Shown here piece by piece: positions 1 to 10,439 of a stretch of 64,000 nt of DNA (within the stretch, counting starts at the first letter, position 1; each line of letters begins with the position of its first letter). The stretch covers positions 811,001-875,000 of the forward strand of contig CP114482.1 of assembly GCA_027186245.1 (NCBI GenBank). Direction: 5' to 3'. Below the pieces are notes generated by a model, which worked only from the letters and a program-made list of their open reading frames with translations, searched no databases and was not told where the DNA came from. The position numbers and the translations under genes are program-made. Source of the stretch: Coriaria nepalensis (Eukaryota; Streptophyta; Magnoliopsida; Cucurbitales; Coriariaceae).

Positions 1-409
1 TTGCAAACTATTTGGAAGTCAACTACTGCAAACCATTTGGCTCTTGGACGGCTTAAGAAATATGTACTCCAAAGTTTGAGATCTTCCTTAATGCCAACAT
101 CTCAACCGAAATGAACTTGGTATAATTGACTAGAGGGAATGTTAAAAGATAAAACGAAAATCTCAATTCAAAATTGTTGACATGTTCATTTGGGCAAAAC
201 CCAATTTACACAGATATTAACTTGGCCTCATCGATATTGTAGAGTAAAATCGCGTCGGGCAACCGGTTAAACTGGACTAAAAAGTGTTCATTGTCTTAAA
301 ATCCGTCCGAGTTTTTTCTTCTTACAAAAATCCTATATGAATCAAATGTGTATTTAATTTATAAGTGAATTTAGTTCACCCTTTTATCTATACATGGCTC
401 TTCCAATGG
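1..409. other. Intergenic, unassigned
   Basis: I see no supported gene here. It is AT-rich sequence with no long reading frame and no recognisable repeat; it ends where similarity to the neighbouring metalloproteinase gene begins. Confidence 0.5.
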
Positions 410-722
410 GAGAGATAATAATGAATTGGCTTGCCGGTTTTCATAGTGAGGAAAGCATAGTGAGACACTTTGATGAGGGAAGCTGCCTAGCTCTATTGAT
501 GGTATCTGCTACTCAACATGCAACTTGGTGATCATGTCGACAATAGAGAAGGGTTAATGCTTTAGCTGCCATGGCTATATGAAGCAGCAAAGAGATCAAG
601 AGATCTTTTAAACGATGTATTAAGGGATATATCATAGACTTGATAGTTACTCTTTGTATACTTTCATTAGGAAAAATAAGACATGCAAAATTTCAATTTG
701 GTAATTCGGTGAAGGAGGAAAA
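410..722 (-). pseudogene. MMP remnant (copy of the 789-1691 gene)
   Basis: Two stretches match the intact MMP at 789-1691 in the same orientation. About 440-520 resembles the cysteine-switch region (compare 1266-1340, sharing the phrase GAAAGCATAGTGAG). About 630-722 resembles the upstream region of the intact gene (compare 1787-1873, sharing GTAATTCGGTG). Most of the coding region is missing and no frame is open, so this is a decayed tandem copy. The match is by eye and boundaries are approximate. Confidence 0.5.
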
Positions 723-788
723 GTAAGACCATAGGAAAAGCAAAGGCATTCCAAAACTAGAGAGCTGAATTTGTTACTATTATTACTA

Positions 789-1691
789 TTAAGCATAGAG
801 AGCATTAATTCCTTGAATATCATCCTCATTCAAGCTATGCCTGGTCCAATGAGTCATAACAGTGGGGTACATTACAGCCATTGGAATAGAGCTATGTTGA
901 AGGCCAAGAAGATGACCTATCTCATGCAAAGCCACAGTCTCTATGTCAATTCCATCTCTTATTTCACCCACAACCCACTTCTCATCCGCATCAAAATGCA
1001 ATATCCCTTCGGCCGGAGGAAATCCGTGAGCTACGACCCCCAACGGACCATCAAATGGGAACCTATCTCCATGTTCCCCTGCCTCAAAACTTATCACAAT
1101 ATCAGCCATTGTGTAGTTTGAAATTAGGGTAAACGTGAACTTTGAGTTTAGTTCCCATGTTTTTAGAGCTCGTGCGATAGGGTCAATTGCTTGAGGTGGA
1201 AGTCTAGTATTTGGTACAAATGCATAGGTGAGTTGGTGGTGACTAGGTTGCCATTTCTGTCCTCTTTCGAAGAAAGCATAGTGAGGGACTTGCATGGAAT
1301 TTCTTCCATTGATGACGTCAGCTACTCCACATCTTGGCTTGGACATTAGGGATAGGGTTTCTTTATCTAACATTCCTGTTATCTTGAGATTGAAGTTTTG
1401 TTGGTATGTTTTTATGGCTGTCTCCAAGTGTTCGTCAAAGTAAGAATGAATATTGCTTCCCACGTAATGGGAGTTCAATAAGTAACCGTAGCGATAGAGG
1501 TATGTTTTGAGATTAGCAATGGTTTCGATCTTATCACCCCTCTTGCTACCTTGAAGACTGTCGAAAAACTCGAAACGGGTAGGTCTTTCTTCGTGGGAAT
1601 TGGGTTGAGAAAGAAGAGAAAATGAGGGAATACTTGTAATAGTAAGGAGTGTGATCAAGAGAAGGAATACTAATGCCAATTGAGTTGCCAT
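789..1691 (-). CDS. Secreted matrix metalloproteinase (matrixin, M10A), intact
   Basis: This encodes a zinc endopeptidase of 300 aa, intronless as is usual for plant MMPs. Residues 1-25 form a hydrophobic signal peptide. The propeptide (about 36-125) has a peptidoglycan-binding-like fold ending in the cysteine switch PRCGVAD (119-125), whose Cys is expected to hold the enzyme latent. The catalytic domain carries the zinc motif HEIGHLLGLQH (256-266; His256, Glu257, His260, His266) and a Met-turn methionine at 274. There is no hemopexin domain and no C-terminal hydrophobic tail, since the protein stops 11 residues after NEDD, so I infer a soluble apoplastic enzyme rather than a GPI-anchored one. 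The ATG at 1691 is chosen because the signal peptide starts there. It belongs to a different sub-block from the other two intact MMPs: it lacks their His-rich linker after the cysteine switch. Its substrate cannot be read from sequence. Confidence 0.93.
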   Translation of the reverse strand: MATQLALVFLLLITLLTITSIPSFSLLSQPNSHEERPTRFEFFDSLQGSKRGDKIETIANLKTYLYRYGYLLNSHYVGSNIHSYFDEHLETAIKTYQQNFNLKITGMLDKETLSLMSKPRCGVADVINGRNSMQVPHYAFFERGQKWQPSHHQLTYAFVPNTRLPPQAIDPIARALKTWELNSKFTFTLISNYTMADIVISFEAGEHGDRFPFDGPLGVVAHGFPPAEGILHFDADEKWVVGEIRDGIDIETVALHEIGHLLGLQHSSIPMAVMYPTVMTHWTRHSLNEDDIQGINALYA

Positions 1692-1748
1692 GGCTAATTA
1701 GAAGCCTAGCTAGCTCATGAAAGCAAAGAGAGGATCATCATGAAGCTC

Positions 1749-1756
1749 TTATTATA
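1749..1756 (-). promoter_or_regulatory. Probable TATA box of the 789-1691 MMP
   Basis: On the minus strand this reads TATAATAA about 60 bp before the ATG. The surrounding block recurs upstream of the deleted copy at 6764 (about 6790-6880), so the core promoter was duplicated with the gene. Function is inferred from position only. Confidence 0.35.
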
Positions 1757-2521
1757 GTAAGGTGTACATCTTTTTTCAACTCTTGTACATTAGACTTTGA
1801 ATGTGACTCTAGATTTTGTATGCTTCATTAAATTTTTCATTTAGTAATTCGGTGGGACAAGGAAAAATCAAGTAGTAGAGATTTTTAATTGAAATACATA
1901 CTTCACAGTATTGTTAGCTTTTGATTATGCCTAGAGGTAAGACTTGAAAAGTAGTCATAACTTTATAATAAAACTTGAAAAGTGGCTTTGAAATTTGACA
2001 TCATTTAACTCTTTTATTATTATTTTTTTTTTACAAGAATAAGATTATATAATTCATCAACTTGTTTTCCCATTTTGGAGTTGTAGAGTTATTATAAATT
2101 TTTTTTTTTAATTTAAAGAAATCTTTGTAAACATTTTTAAGATTAGATCTTCGATTTTTGGGAGTTTTAAGAATCTATGTTTTTACTCTCTCCGAATTAA
2201 AATTGTATAGACATTTTATACGATTTGTTCCAAACATATAATTTAAATTTAATGCTTCAAAATTTACTTTTAAATATGAATTATAATTTATTGGGTTGAA
2301 GTTTCTTAAAATAAAATGATTTTTTTTTTGTCTTAATGAAAGAGATTTAATTATAAATATATAAAATATGATAAGCGTTATACTATAGATTCAAATTTTC
2401 AATACTAATGCCATGTTTGCCTACACGTTTCAAAACTTTTTTGAAAAAAATATTTTTTTGGTAGACATGATTTGATATTTTATAATAAAATATTTTTAAT
2501 TTTTAATAATTATAAAAATAC

Positions 2522-2557
<36 letters not shown>

Positions 2558-3452
2558 ATTATTTTCAGTCTTTTCCTCGTTTCTTCCTCAATTCGAGTCC
2601 ATTAATGGAGAGTGTTTTTTTTCGGCGGCGGTGGCAAGAAATTGGAGAAGAAACTGAAAATATACTTTTTAAATTTTTTAGAATGTTTTTTTTATAATTA
2701 TTAAAAGTTAATTAAAAAATAAAAACTTGACATGATTTGACATGGTTGATTCTCTCCTTAAGTCGTGACATATCGTCAAAATAAGTTTTAAACTACAAAA
2801 CACATTTCAAAACGCTTACCAATCAGACTCTAATATTTTTGTAATGACCATACACAAAATTAACACACACACATATATAATAAATATTTAAAATTTATAT
2901 GTTTTATATATTTATCATAAAACTTTTAATAATATACTTTCACTGTAGTACGGGTGAAACCACCACACTCTCAAATGATCTCAATTATCTTTTTTCCCGT
3001 GATAATCTCGCCCCCTTACATTGAAATTCTAACTCCGCTGTTGACTTGTCATAGTTGTCCGGCCATTATAAAAGAATGTACAATATTAAGGACCTAATTC
3101 TTTTGGAAAGTAAGTATATATTAACAAAGAATCGGTTAAAGCCGAGAAATAAAAGGACAAAAGGAACCCTAAGAAGACCACAAAGGGGGGGCTCATCCCA
3201 ACAAAGAAAACACCTCAAAAGGAAACAACATCCACCAAAATGGCATAAAGAGAAGCCATACACGATCAAACAAGTAAGCACAAGCCAAACAAGCAAAGCA
3301 AACTAATTTAGATTCGCCCAATAATTCCCAACATCAATGTCATTTGCATTAGAAGGAGAAGGCAAAAACAACACTCTTTACTTGATGGAAGACATGATAT
3401 GGCCGAGAGTGATGTTTGAGGGGTAGGGGGGTGGGAGGGGGAGCATAGGTTG
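1757..3452. other. Intergenic AT-rich tract with (AT)n and a possible hAT terminus
   Basis: There is no gene I can support. An (AT)n microsatellite lies at about 2526-2555. The stretch at about 3005-3045 (reverse complement begins CAGCGGAGTTAG and is followed by a run of G) looks like one end of a plant hAT-type element, but I could not find a partner end. Around 3160-3300 is purine-rich sequence with short open frames on both strands that resemble nothing I know. Confidence 0.4.
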
Positions 3453-5441
3453 TGTAAAGCCCCAATATTCTAAACTAGGCATAGGAATAGGAAAATAAAT
3501 TAAAAAGGGTTTTCGAAAATGGGGTGATCTTGACGTATTGCGTAATCCGTTCAAAATTCAGTCATGTTTCTATCTCTCTAAACTGAGTTCTCGATCTGGA
3601 TCGGGAACTCAGACCGAGATACATTAAACTAGACCTTGGTCTGGGAAAGAAGAAAAAGTTTTCGATCTGGATCAGAAACCCAGACCGAGAGACATTAAAC
3701 TATACCTTAGTCTGGGAAGGAAGACAAAGTTATCAATCTGGACCGGGAACCCAGACTGAGAGAAATTAAACTAGACCTCGATCTAGGAAGGAAGAAAAAG
3801 TTATCGATATGGACCGAGAACTTAGATCGAGAGACATTAAACTAGACCTCAGTCTGGGAAGAAAGAAAAAGTCATCGATTTGGATCATGAAACCAGACCG
3901 AGAGATATTAAACTAGACATCGGTTTGGGAATAAAGAAAAAGAACTTGGTCTAGGAAGAAAAAATATTCGGTCTAGGAAATGTACTCGATCTGAAAGTGA
4001 TATTGACATGCTGCGCAAAATAACAAATCTTCGGTATGTAAATTTATCTTATACTAGGACGACGGGGTCAACATGGTTGACATGTCAAAAGGGTTGATGG
4101 GTCTACAGGGTCCATGCCTTCAGTATGCAAAGGAATGCTTGCACGGTAAAATCGGCCACCACAATAGCTTAATCAATATTTTATTGGATTAGTCATCCTT
4201 AAAGGGCGATCACCCAGACATGTGGCATACACTTGTCACAAATCTAGACTAAATAACATGATTAATCCTACCTTCCTTACCTTATAAATAGCTATTGTAC
4301 ATTCCAACTGAACAACAAAGATGCATAGAAAGGAAAAAGAAAGAAAGAAAAGAAAAGAAGGAAAAGAGAGAGAGAGGAAAGGAAGAAGGGAAAAAAGAAG
4401 GATTAGAAACTTCCAACCTCAGTGAAAGCTCTGTAAGTATAGTATTACTACAATACAAGAATATAGTATGTTTGCTTCTTTGTTGTTGTACTAAAATTAT
4501 ATGAATAAGTATTATATTGATTTGAGGATAGAATAACCATTAATAAGCATGATGAATTGAAAATAATCCTTATTATACTAAGGTTAATGTTGAGGTTATG
4601 ATAATGATGGTTATCTAGCATAATAAGTAGAAATAAAGTAGTACCATGCTATAAATGGGATCACGACTAGTATGGATGTGATATAAGTTCATATATCCGA
4701 TCTAAAAGAAGTTAATGTTATGTTAAAGCAAAATAAAAATTAATAAACATGCATATGCATAACATTAAAGTGAGGTGCTGTTAAGTCATAAGAAAGATCG
4801 CTTGTCGATCATAAAGGATCCCAGATAATGTTAAAAGAAAAAGGTCATAGCAGATCGTTGCAATGGTTATAGCATACCGCTGATTAGATATCAGTTGAAC
4901 TGCTGGTGGCAGGATTCTCAAGGCCCTAGAATATAAAAGGATAGAAAATCATGCACGCTGGGCAAAAGTCATGAAAACATTAATTCAAAATAATCATTTA
5001 TATATGAGTATGACCTTGTACTTACTGAGTTTCTAGTTCATAGATGTGTACCTTATGTTGTAGGAAAGTACAAAGGTAAAACTCTAAACTAAGGATTGGG
5101 CGGATAGAGGAGATCGGTTTTGTGGAGTTGTACATATGAGACATGACCTGTAGAAAGACGAAAAAAAAAAGACTTGAATATGTAACCCTCTTAGAAAACC
5201 TTATGTATAAACATATATATTTATGAAAGGATGGTTCTTGGCTAAATGTTTCGGGATTAATTTCATATGATAAAAATTTTAGTTATATTTTATAAAAAAT
5301 TCAAATTATTACATTATTTTTGCAAAAAAAATTTTGAAAAGTAAAGTTAATTTTAAAAAAAGGTAAACGCTACGTACTAACTGTGCGTATTTCTTTTCAA
5401 AGTATTCGATAAAGTAAGTAGCTAATAGGATGGGCACTACA
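3453..5441 (+). repeat. Solo LTR, about 1,989 bp (family A, copy 1)
   Basis: The block starts TGTAAAGCCCC and ends CACTACA, the TG...CA form of an LTR. It is flanked by an imperfect 5-bp target duplication, GGTTG (3448-3452) and AGTTG (5442-5446). It matches the inverted block at 55702-57262 along its length: start (TGTAAAGCCCCAATAT against TGTAGTCCCCCAATAT), a purine-rich middle, a part near 4840-5060, and the end (GGGCACTACA against GGGCGTTACA). No internal retrotransposon domains lie next to it, so it is best read as a solo LTR left by recombination. A Ty3/gypsy origin is a guess from LTR length and termini. Confidence 0.7.
3591..3945 (+). repeat. 71-bp tandem repeat, 5 copies, inside the solo LTR
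   Basis: Units begin at 3591, 3662, 3733, 3804 and 3875, exactly 71 bp apart. Each contains an element like GATCTGGATCGGGAAC, then CCAGACCGAGAGA, then ATTAAACTAGACCT, then TCTGGGAAGGAAGAAAAAG. Copies differ by a handful of substitutions. The related LTR at 55702-57262 has no such array that I can see, so the array expanded in this copy or its sub-lineage. Confidence 0.85.
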
Positions 5442-5459
5442 AGTTGTCGTGGATACAGG

Positions 5460-6050
5460 TATTTTTTTCATTTCAACTCATACCATAAACAAATAGAATA
5501 CAAACAATCCTTAAGAAAATGATCCCTAAGACTCTTCCCCGGAAGACAAAGAGGGCAAGAGTTACAAGTAAGCTTACCGAAAAACATGCTACGATCTTGA
5601 GTGGAGAGGCGATTTTGCATGCCTTACCAAGAGATGAAAAGCAAACCGAAGAATGAACCCTTTGACCCAAATAAGCTTGTGCGAAGACATTAAAGCACCC
5701 TTGAGCTGAAAATTCTCCCGAGCTTTAGAAATGGGGAAACCCGAAGGAGAGTGAACCCAAGAGAACATATTCGACTTAGTAGGAAAAAGGAGTGATGTCA
5801 TACGGAATTAAGTCTTGAACCTCCCACTTAGCAGAGGACGGGGAGAAGGGAAAGACCAAGAGACCCTATCAATAATGAAATCAACAAAAAAACTCTTACT
5901 AATTCCGGAACTAGTAATGATGCTTTCTCCGATAAGATTAAAAAGAATGGCTTTGAGAAGCCAAGGGGTCATACCACAGAGAAGTGGAAGTGTCATCACC
6001 AATAATCCATTTAAAAGAAGAGCTAACCTAGTTCCTAATCTTTAAAAAAT
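5460..6050 (-). pseudogene. LINE (non-LTR retrotransposon) pol fragment, zf-RVT region
   Basis: Minus-strand frames read like the region after the reverse transcriptase of plant LINEs. First comes a WHDPW-like stretch (DTSTSLWYDPLA), then W-x-SPSG followed by KLIWVKGF, and then a cysteine-containing zinc-binding end with CPLC and a later DHF (about 5480-5560). The frames change at least twice, so the copy is dead. No reverse transcriptase core or endonuclease is present nearby; this is a short remnant between the solo LTR and the deleted MMP copy. The family call rests on the zf-RVT-like pattern from memory. Confidence 0.5.
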
Positions 6051-6489
6051 TTCGCTAAGCCCAAGAAGAAGACAGAAGAAGTCCAAAAATGTTTATTCCT
6101 AAGGAGAAATCTTTAGAATTTTCCGTCAAACCCAAGAAGAAGGCCTAAGCATTAAGGACCTAATGCCAAAGTCTGAACACAAATCCTTATTTTACAGTAC
6201 GTACGATTGTTTTAAGAAAGTATTTGCTAAGAAACTAATTAGTAATTGTTTAAGAGTTTATATCGAGAAATAGTTCAACAATGTACGTATATCATTGCAT
6301 GCAAGATAAATTCTTTAATAGTTAACAATACTAAGGAGTACTAGCTTGGAGATTTGGATTTGAGGCATTAACAATTTCACAGCCTGAAATATTACAGCGT
6401 ACATTTTTCTTCCAAACAGTGATATAGTAATTATCATCTTCCCACAAACTAAGATCAAGACAATTGGAAATTCTCAGAATTGACCTAAT

Positions 6490-6764
6490 CATAGAGAGCA
6501 GTAATTCCTCGAATATCATCCTCATTCAGGCTACGCCTGATCCAATTAGCTGCAATACCTGGCCACATTACGGACATTGGAAGAGAGCTAATTGGATCCG
6601 CACTGGCTTCGATCTTATCGCCCTTCTTGCTAGCTTGAAGACTGTCGGAAAACTCGAAACGGGTTGGTCTTTCTTTGTGGGAATCAGGATCATGAGAAAG
6701 AAGAGAAAAGGAGGGTATACTTGTAATAGTAAGTAGTGTGAAGAGATGCTGATTGAGTTGCCAT
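6490..6764 (-). pseudogene. MMP pseudogene with the centre deleted
   Basis: This is a duplicate of the 789-1691 gene. The ATG at 6764 and about 57 N-terminal codons (signal peptide, then RPTRFEFSDSLQ) are present. The sequence then jumps at about 6590 straight to the last ~32 codons (NEDD and the terminal ALY region). Everything between is gone: the rest of the propeptide, the cysteine switch and the whole zinc site. The upstream block (6765-6915) still matches the promoter of the intact gene (1690-1860). It cannot encode a protease. Confidence 0.8.
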
Positions 6765-8699
6765 GGCTATAAGAGATCGATCATCATCAAGCTCTTATAT
6801 ATTATAGTAAGGTGTTTATCTTTTTTCAACTTTTATACATTAGACTCGAAGGTGACACTAGATTTTTGTATACTTTCATTAAGAATTTCATTTAGTAATT
6901 CGATGGACACGAGGCAAAATAAAAACTCTCTGAATGTTATAATAATTCGTTCAAAATAACTACTAGAAACTCTTAATTTCAATATTATATGTTTTGACAT
7001 TGTTGTCTCTCGAATACACCTAGTAATACGGTTGATAACACTTAACAATTCTTTGATACTTGTAGCAGTGGCCGGTGGCGGACGTTGGAGAGGCGTAGGC
7101 CGGTCACGGCCCTCCGCTTTTGAAAATTTATGCATTAACTTTCTTTGAATTGAAATTTATATAAAAATCTTATCATGTAGTCCTAACTCTTGAATTTTTG
7201 CAAATCTATAAGTGTTTCCTTAAATTTCAGTTGCAGTTACCTAAAGTTAGGATTCAAATGACATTTTTTCTTAAAGAAAAGAGCCCAATTATAGAACATA
7301 TAGTTTCTTAGTGTGTGTTTGGTAATCATTTTCCTTATTTTAGTTAAAAAATTCATTTGGTTTATTAAATTATTGAAAACTGTTTTTATAAATTATTATG
7401 TAAAAATTATTATTTTTTAAATATGGAAAAAATCCTTATGATGTTATCCGAAAACTATATTTTATGCATATTTTCATTAAATTATAATAAAAAAAATGTG
7501 ATAAAATATATTAGTTAATTATTTTTTCTATTATAAAAATTAAAAAAAAATTATTGTCAGAACAATTACCTAATATACTATTAATTCTTCTAGAATGTTT
7601 TTTGAATGTTTTATAGAAAAGGGTATCTAGTAATCATTTTCTATAGAGACAATGTTTTCTATGCAAAGAAAAATCAAAGTCGACCAATTAATAAAACCCA
7701 GACGTTTAAGCACGGGAAAGACCAAGACTTCTAGCGAAGCTCAATTATGTTCTATTGAAGAAGCAAAGAGTGATAGAAAATTTGCCCAACCATAGAAAAA
7801 AAAAAGTGAAAAAAATAAATAAATAAAAAATATTGCCATAAATGGAATACTTGATCATGTTGGAATTCGTTTCACATGATATAAGAAAAAGATTTCTAGT
7901 TGATTTATAAGTTAAGAATTTTTTTTCTTTTTTACAAGATTTTTTATAAAAAAAAATTATTGAACTCATCAATTTATCATCGTATTAAAGCTACATTATA
8001 AGTGGATGTGTCTACATTCTATTGACAAATGCTCGTCACCTATTGTATTATTTGTTGAGTTTTCGGAATGATCAACTTACAAGTGAAGAAGATTATTGGA
8101 ATTCGTCCTACATCGCTTAGGAAAAAGATCTTCAATTAATTCATAAGTCAAGAGTTATGTTTTCCTTTACAAGAATTTTGTCTTCCTCTACGACTCTATA
8201 TATCAAAGTTAATGAGAATACATAATACGTAATATACAAGAATTTTTTTTACAGCATCATATTTATGGTAAACCAATTTCTTTTTATACTAAATAAAATT
8301 GATGTTATATATAATGTATTAATATGAATATATTATATATAATTAAGATGAAATATGTTTATTATTACTATAGTTTGTTAGATATATTTTATTTATAATA
8401 AATTAATTTTTCTTAATAAAATAAAAAAATTAACGTGATATATAACATAATAGTAAAATGTTTGAAACCGGTACACTATAAATAACATTCACTTATGAAT
8501 TTCTCGTCATAGATGAGTTAGGCTCACTTCCGTAAATAACACGTCCTTCTAGAGCATCATGATCTGTTCAACCTACAAATTCATGTTATACAACTAATGT
8601 AGATAGAAAAGTGTAAGACTAAGACCAAATCAAGTAAACGAGAGGTCGGGCATCATATAGTTAATTATTCAATTCTAAATGATTTTTCCTAATCACAAC
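6765..8699. other. Intergenic; duplicated MMP promoter then AT-rich DNA
   Basis: The first 150 bp repeat the upstream region of the 789-1691 MMP. At about 7066-7140 a GC-rich patch begins CAGTGGCCGGTGGCGG and runs into AT-rich sequence; this resembles the end of a plant hAT-type element, but no second end was found. The remainder (7140-8699) is AT-rich with no gene I can support. Confidence 0.45.
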
Positions 8700-8700
8700 T

Positions 8701-8709
8701 CTATAAATT
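8701..8709 (+). promoter_or_regulatory. TATA box of the 8783 MMP
   Basis: CTATAAATT lies about 80 bp before the ATG at 8783. The same element and its surroundings (CTATAAATTGTCT, then GGGTTGTTCATATGCAAC) recur at about 13275-13330 upstream of the split MMP copy, which supports a shared duplicated promoter. Confidence 0.6.
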
Positions 8710-8782
8710 GTCTTCAAAACTTTCAAGGGTTGTTCATATGCAACACTCTTATTCTTCATATCTCATCAAAACATCTATCAAT

Positions 8783-9739
8783 ATGGCTTCAAATAACAAC
8801 TCCCTTCCATTATTCTTCATCTTATTCACCTCTCTTCTCCTGCTAACTCTCATTCCTTCAAAATCTCAAGCAAACACTCTATCTCCACATTCCCACAACG
8901 AAACATCATCCCCATTTGGATTCCTCAATCAGCTCCGAGGATGCCATAAAGGTGACAAAGTTAAAGGCCTCAATGAACTCAGAAAATATCTTCAACACTT
9001 TGGTTACTTAGCCTACTCCAAGGACAGTTCTCATGTCGGAGATGATGAATTTGATGATCTCTTAGAGAAAGCGATCAGAACTTATCAGAAGAACTACAAT
9101 CTTAACGTAACAGGATCTCTAGATAGTAAAACTGTGACTCAAATGTCCCAGCCGCGTTGTGGGGTTCCTGATATCATCAACGGGACCACAAGGATGAATT
9201 CTGACAAGAAGAAGCACCACCATCGCCATAGCTTTTTCCGCACAGTCTCTCACTATACCTTTTTTCAAGGAAGCCCTAAGTGGCCATTTCCAAAATATCA
9301 TCTTACTTACAAGTTTCTTTCCGGAACCCCATCAGAAGCTATGAATCCCGTTTCACGAGCGTTCGACACATGGGCCGCAAACACGCACTTTAGTTTCTCA
9401 TGGGTCGATCCGAACTTAGATGCCGACATAAAGATTAGTTTTGGACGTGGTGATCATGGAGATAATAGTCCCTTTGATGGTCCCGGTGGAGTCCTGGCTC
9501 ATGCTTATGCACCAACTGATGGGAGATTTCACTACGATGTTGATGAGGTTTGGAGTGTGGGTCCAGTTCCAGGTGCATTTGACCTAGAGACTGTTGCTCT
9601 GCATGAAATTGGGCACCTTCTTGGACTTGACCATAGCTCGGTTGAAGGTGCTATTATGTGGTCATCTATTATACAAGGAAGTAGTAAGGGTTTGCATGCA
9701 GATGATATTGCTGGGATCAAGGCTCTATACAATACTTAG
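8783..9739 (+). CDS. Secreted matrix metalloproteinase (matrixin, M10A), intact
   Basis: This is an intronless 318-aa MMP. The ATG at 8783 is chosen because MASNNN is followed at once by a signal peptide (to about residue 30) and because the related copies start at the same point; an upstream in-frame ATG at 8738 is less likely. The propeptide ends in the cysteine switch PRCGVPD (124-130). A basic His-rich linker DKKKHHHRHS (141-150) sits at the prodomain/catalytic junction and could be cut during activation. The zinc site is HEIGHLLGLDH (274-284) and the Met-turn methionine is at 292. It ends with DDIAGIKALYNT and has no anchor, so I infer secretion. It is the only intact MMP of the middle sub-block, and is followed on the other strand by a fragment of an NPF transporter gene. 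It is very close to the broken copies at 11534 and 13371. Confidence 0.94.
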   Translation: MASNNNSLPLFFILFTSLLLLTLIPSKSQANTLSPHSHNETSSPFGFLNQLRGCHKGDKVKGLNELRKYLQHFGYLAYSKDSSHVGDDEFDDLLEKAIRTYQKNYNLNVTGSLDSKTVTQMSQPRCGVPDIINGTTRMNSDKKKHHHRHSFFRTVSHYTFFQGSPKWPFPKYHLTYKFLSGTPSEAMNPVSRAFDTWAANTHFSFSWVDPNLDADIKISFGRGDHGDNSPFDGPGGVLAHAYAPTDGRFHYDVDEVWSVGPVPGAFDLETVALHEIGHLLGLDHSSVEGAIMWSSIIQGSSKGLHADDIAGIKALYNT

Positions 9740-9929
9740 AAGAGTACTCTTTATTAGGATTTATATCTAGTTATATCAAATTTGAATTCTCTTGATAATA
9801 AATAACTTTTTTATGATTAGAAACAATTAATTACAATAATACAAATTAATTTTATTTACAGTTATCATTACAATTTATATATAATTTGAAGAATCAATAT
9901 TATCCCAAAATTATAGGGAATGGGGAGTA

Positions 9930-10045
9930 ACGATAATCATCATCAGACAAAGCAAAGCACATTGTCCTCATTCTCATTCGAACTCGAGTACAAGAACTCT
10001 TTGCATGCCGACCAAGGTGAAAATGCATATTAAGGAAACACAATC
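9930..10045 (-). pseudogene. NPF transporter fragment (last-exon copy)
   Basis: This matches the last exon of the intact NPF gene at about 19650-19760 (shared phrases CAAAGCAAAGC, CATTGTCCTCATTCTCAT, CTTTGCATGCCGACCA). It sits downstream of and converging on the intact MMP at 8783, the same arrangement as the intact NPF and the split MMP at 19.3 kb. It is what is left of a duplicated MMP-NPF pair. Confidence 0.7.
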
Positions 10046-10439
10046 AGCCTCTCATAATGGCGGTCGTCAAGCTGGCTAGTTTATTCATTAATCAAAGTGG
10101 AATTAAATTAATTTATAATGTTTATTGCACCAGCTCATGGCATTAACTATTGCCCACTCATGAACCGGAAAGCCTTACATGCATTCTTTCCATGCAAACT
10201 TTTGTAATCATGCCTTTGATTTAGCTATAGGCGTGCATAAGGTGGCGGTGGAGTGGGATTTGTGATGGCGGAAGGTGGTGGTGGAGTAGTAAACCTTTTC
10301 ATATATTGTTTCGTTTAAAGCTATAGCTATATCTAAGGCATAATTACATGAAAAAGGTGATCAAATCCTTAATTGATTGTTGTTGTGATTGCGGTGTACG
10401 TATAGCTAAATCACAGACTCTCTAAGTTGTTCATCTGTA
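10046..10439. other. Intergenic with duplicated-unit debris
   Basis: There is no gene. About 10350-10400 (GGTGATCAAATCCTTA and a following GCGGTGTA) recurs at about 13105-13155, marking a junction shared by the first two duplicated MMP-NPF units. Confidence 0.5.

Noticed and set aside
3591..3945. The 71-bp repeats as a CRISPR-like array
   Set aside because: There are no unique spacers between constant repeats, the copies abut, and the DNA is plant nuclear.
3055..7140. The hAT-like ends at about 3045 and 7066 as two ends of one transposon
   Set aside because: They face outward rather than inward and no 8-bp target duplication is visible; at most they are separate remnants.
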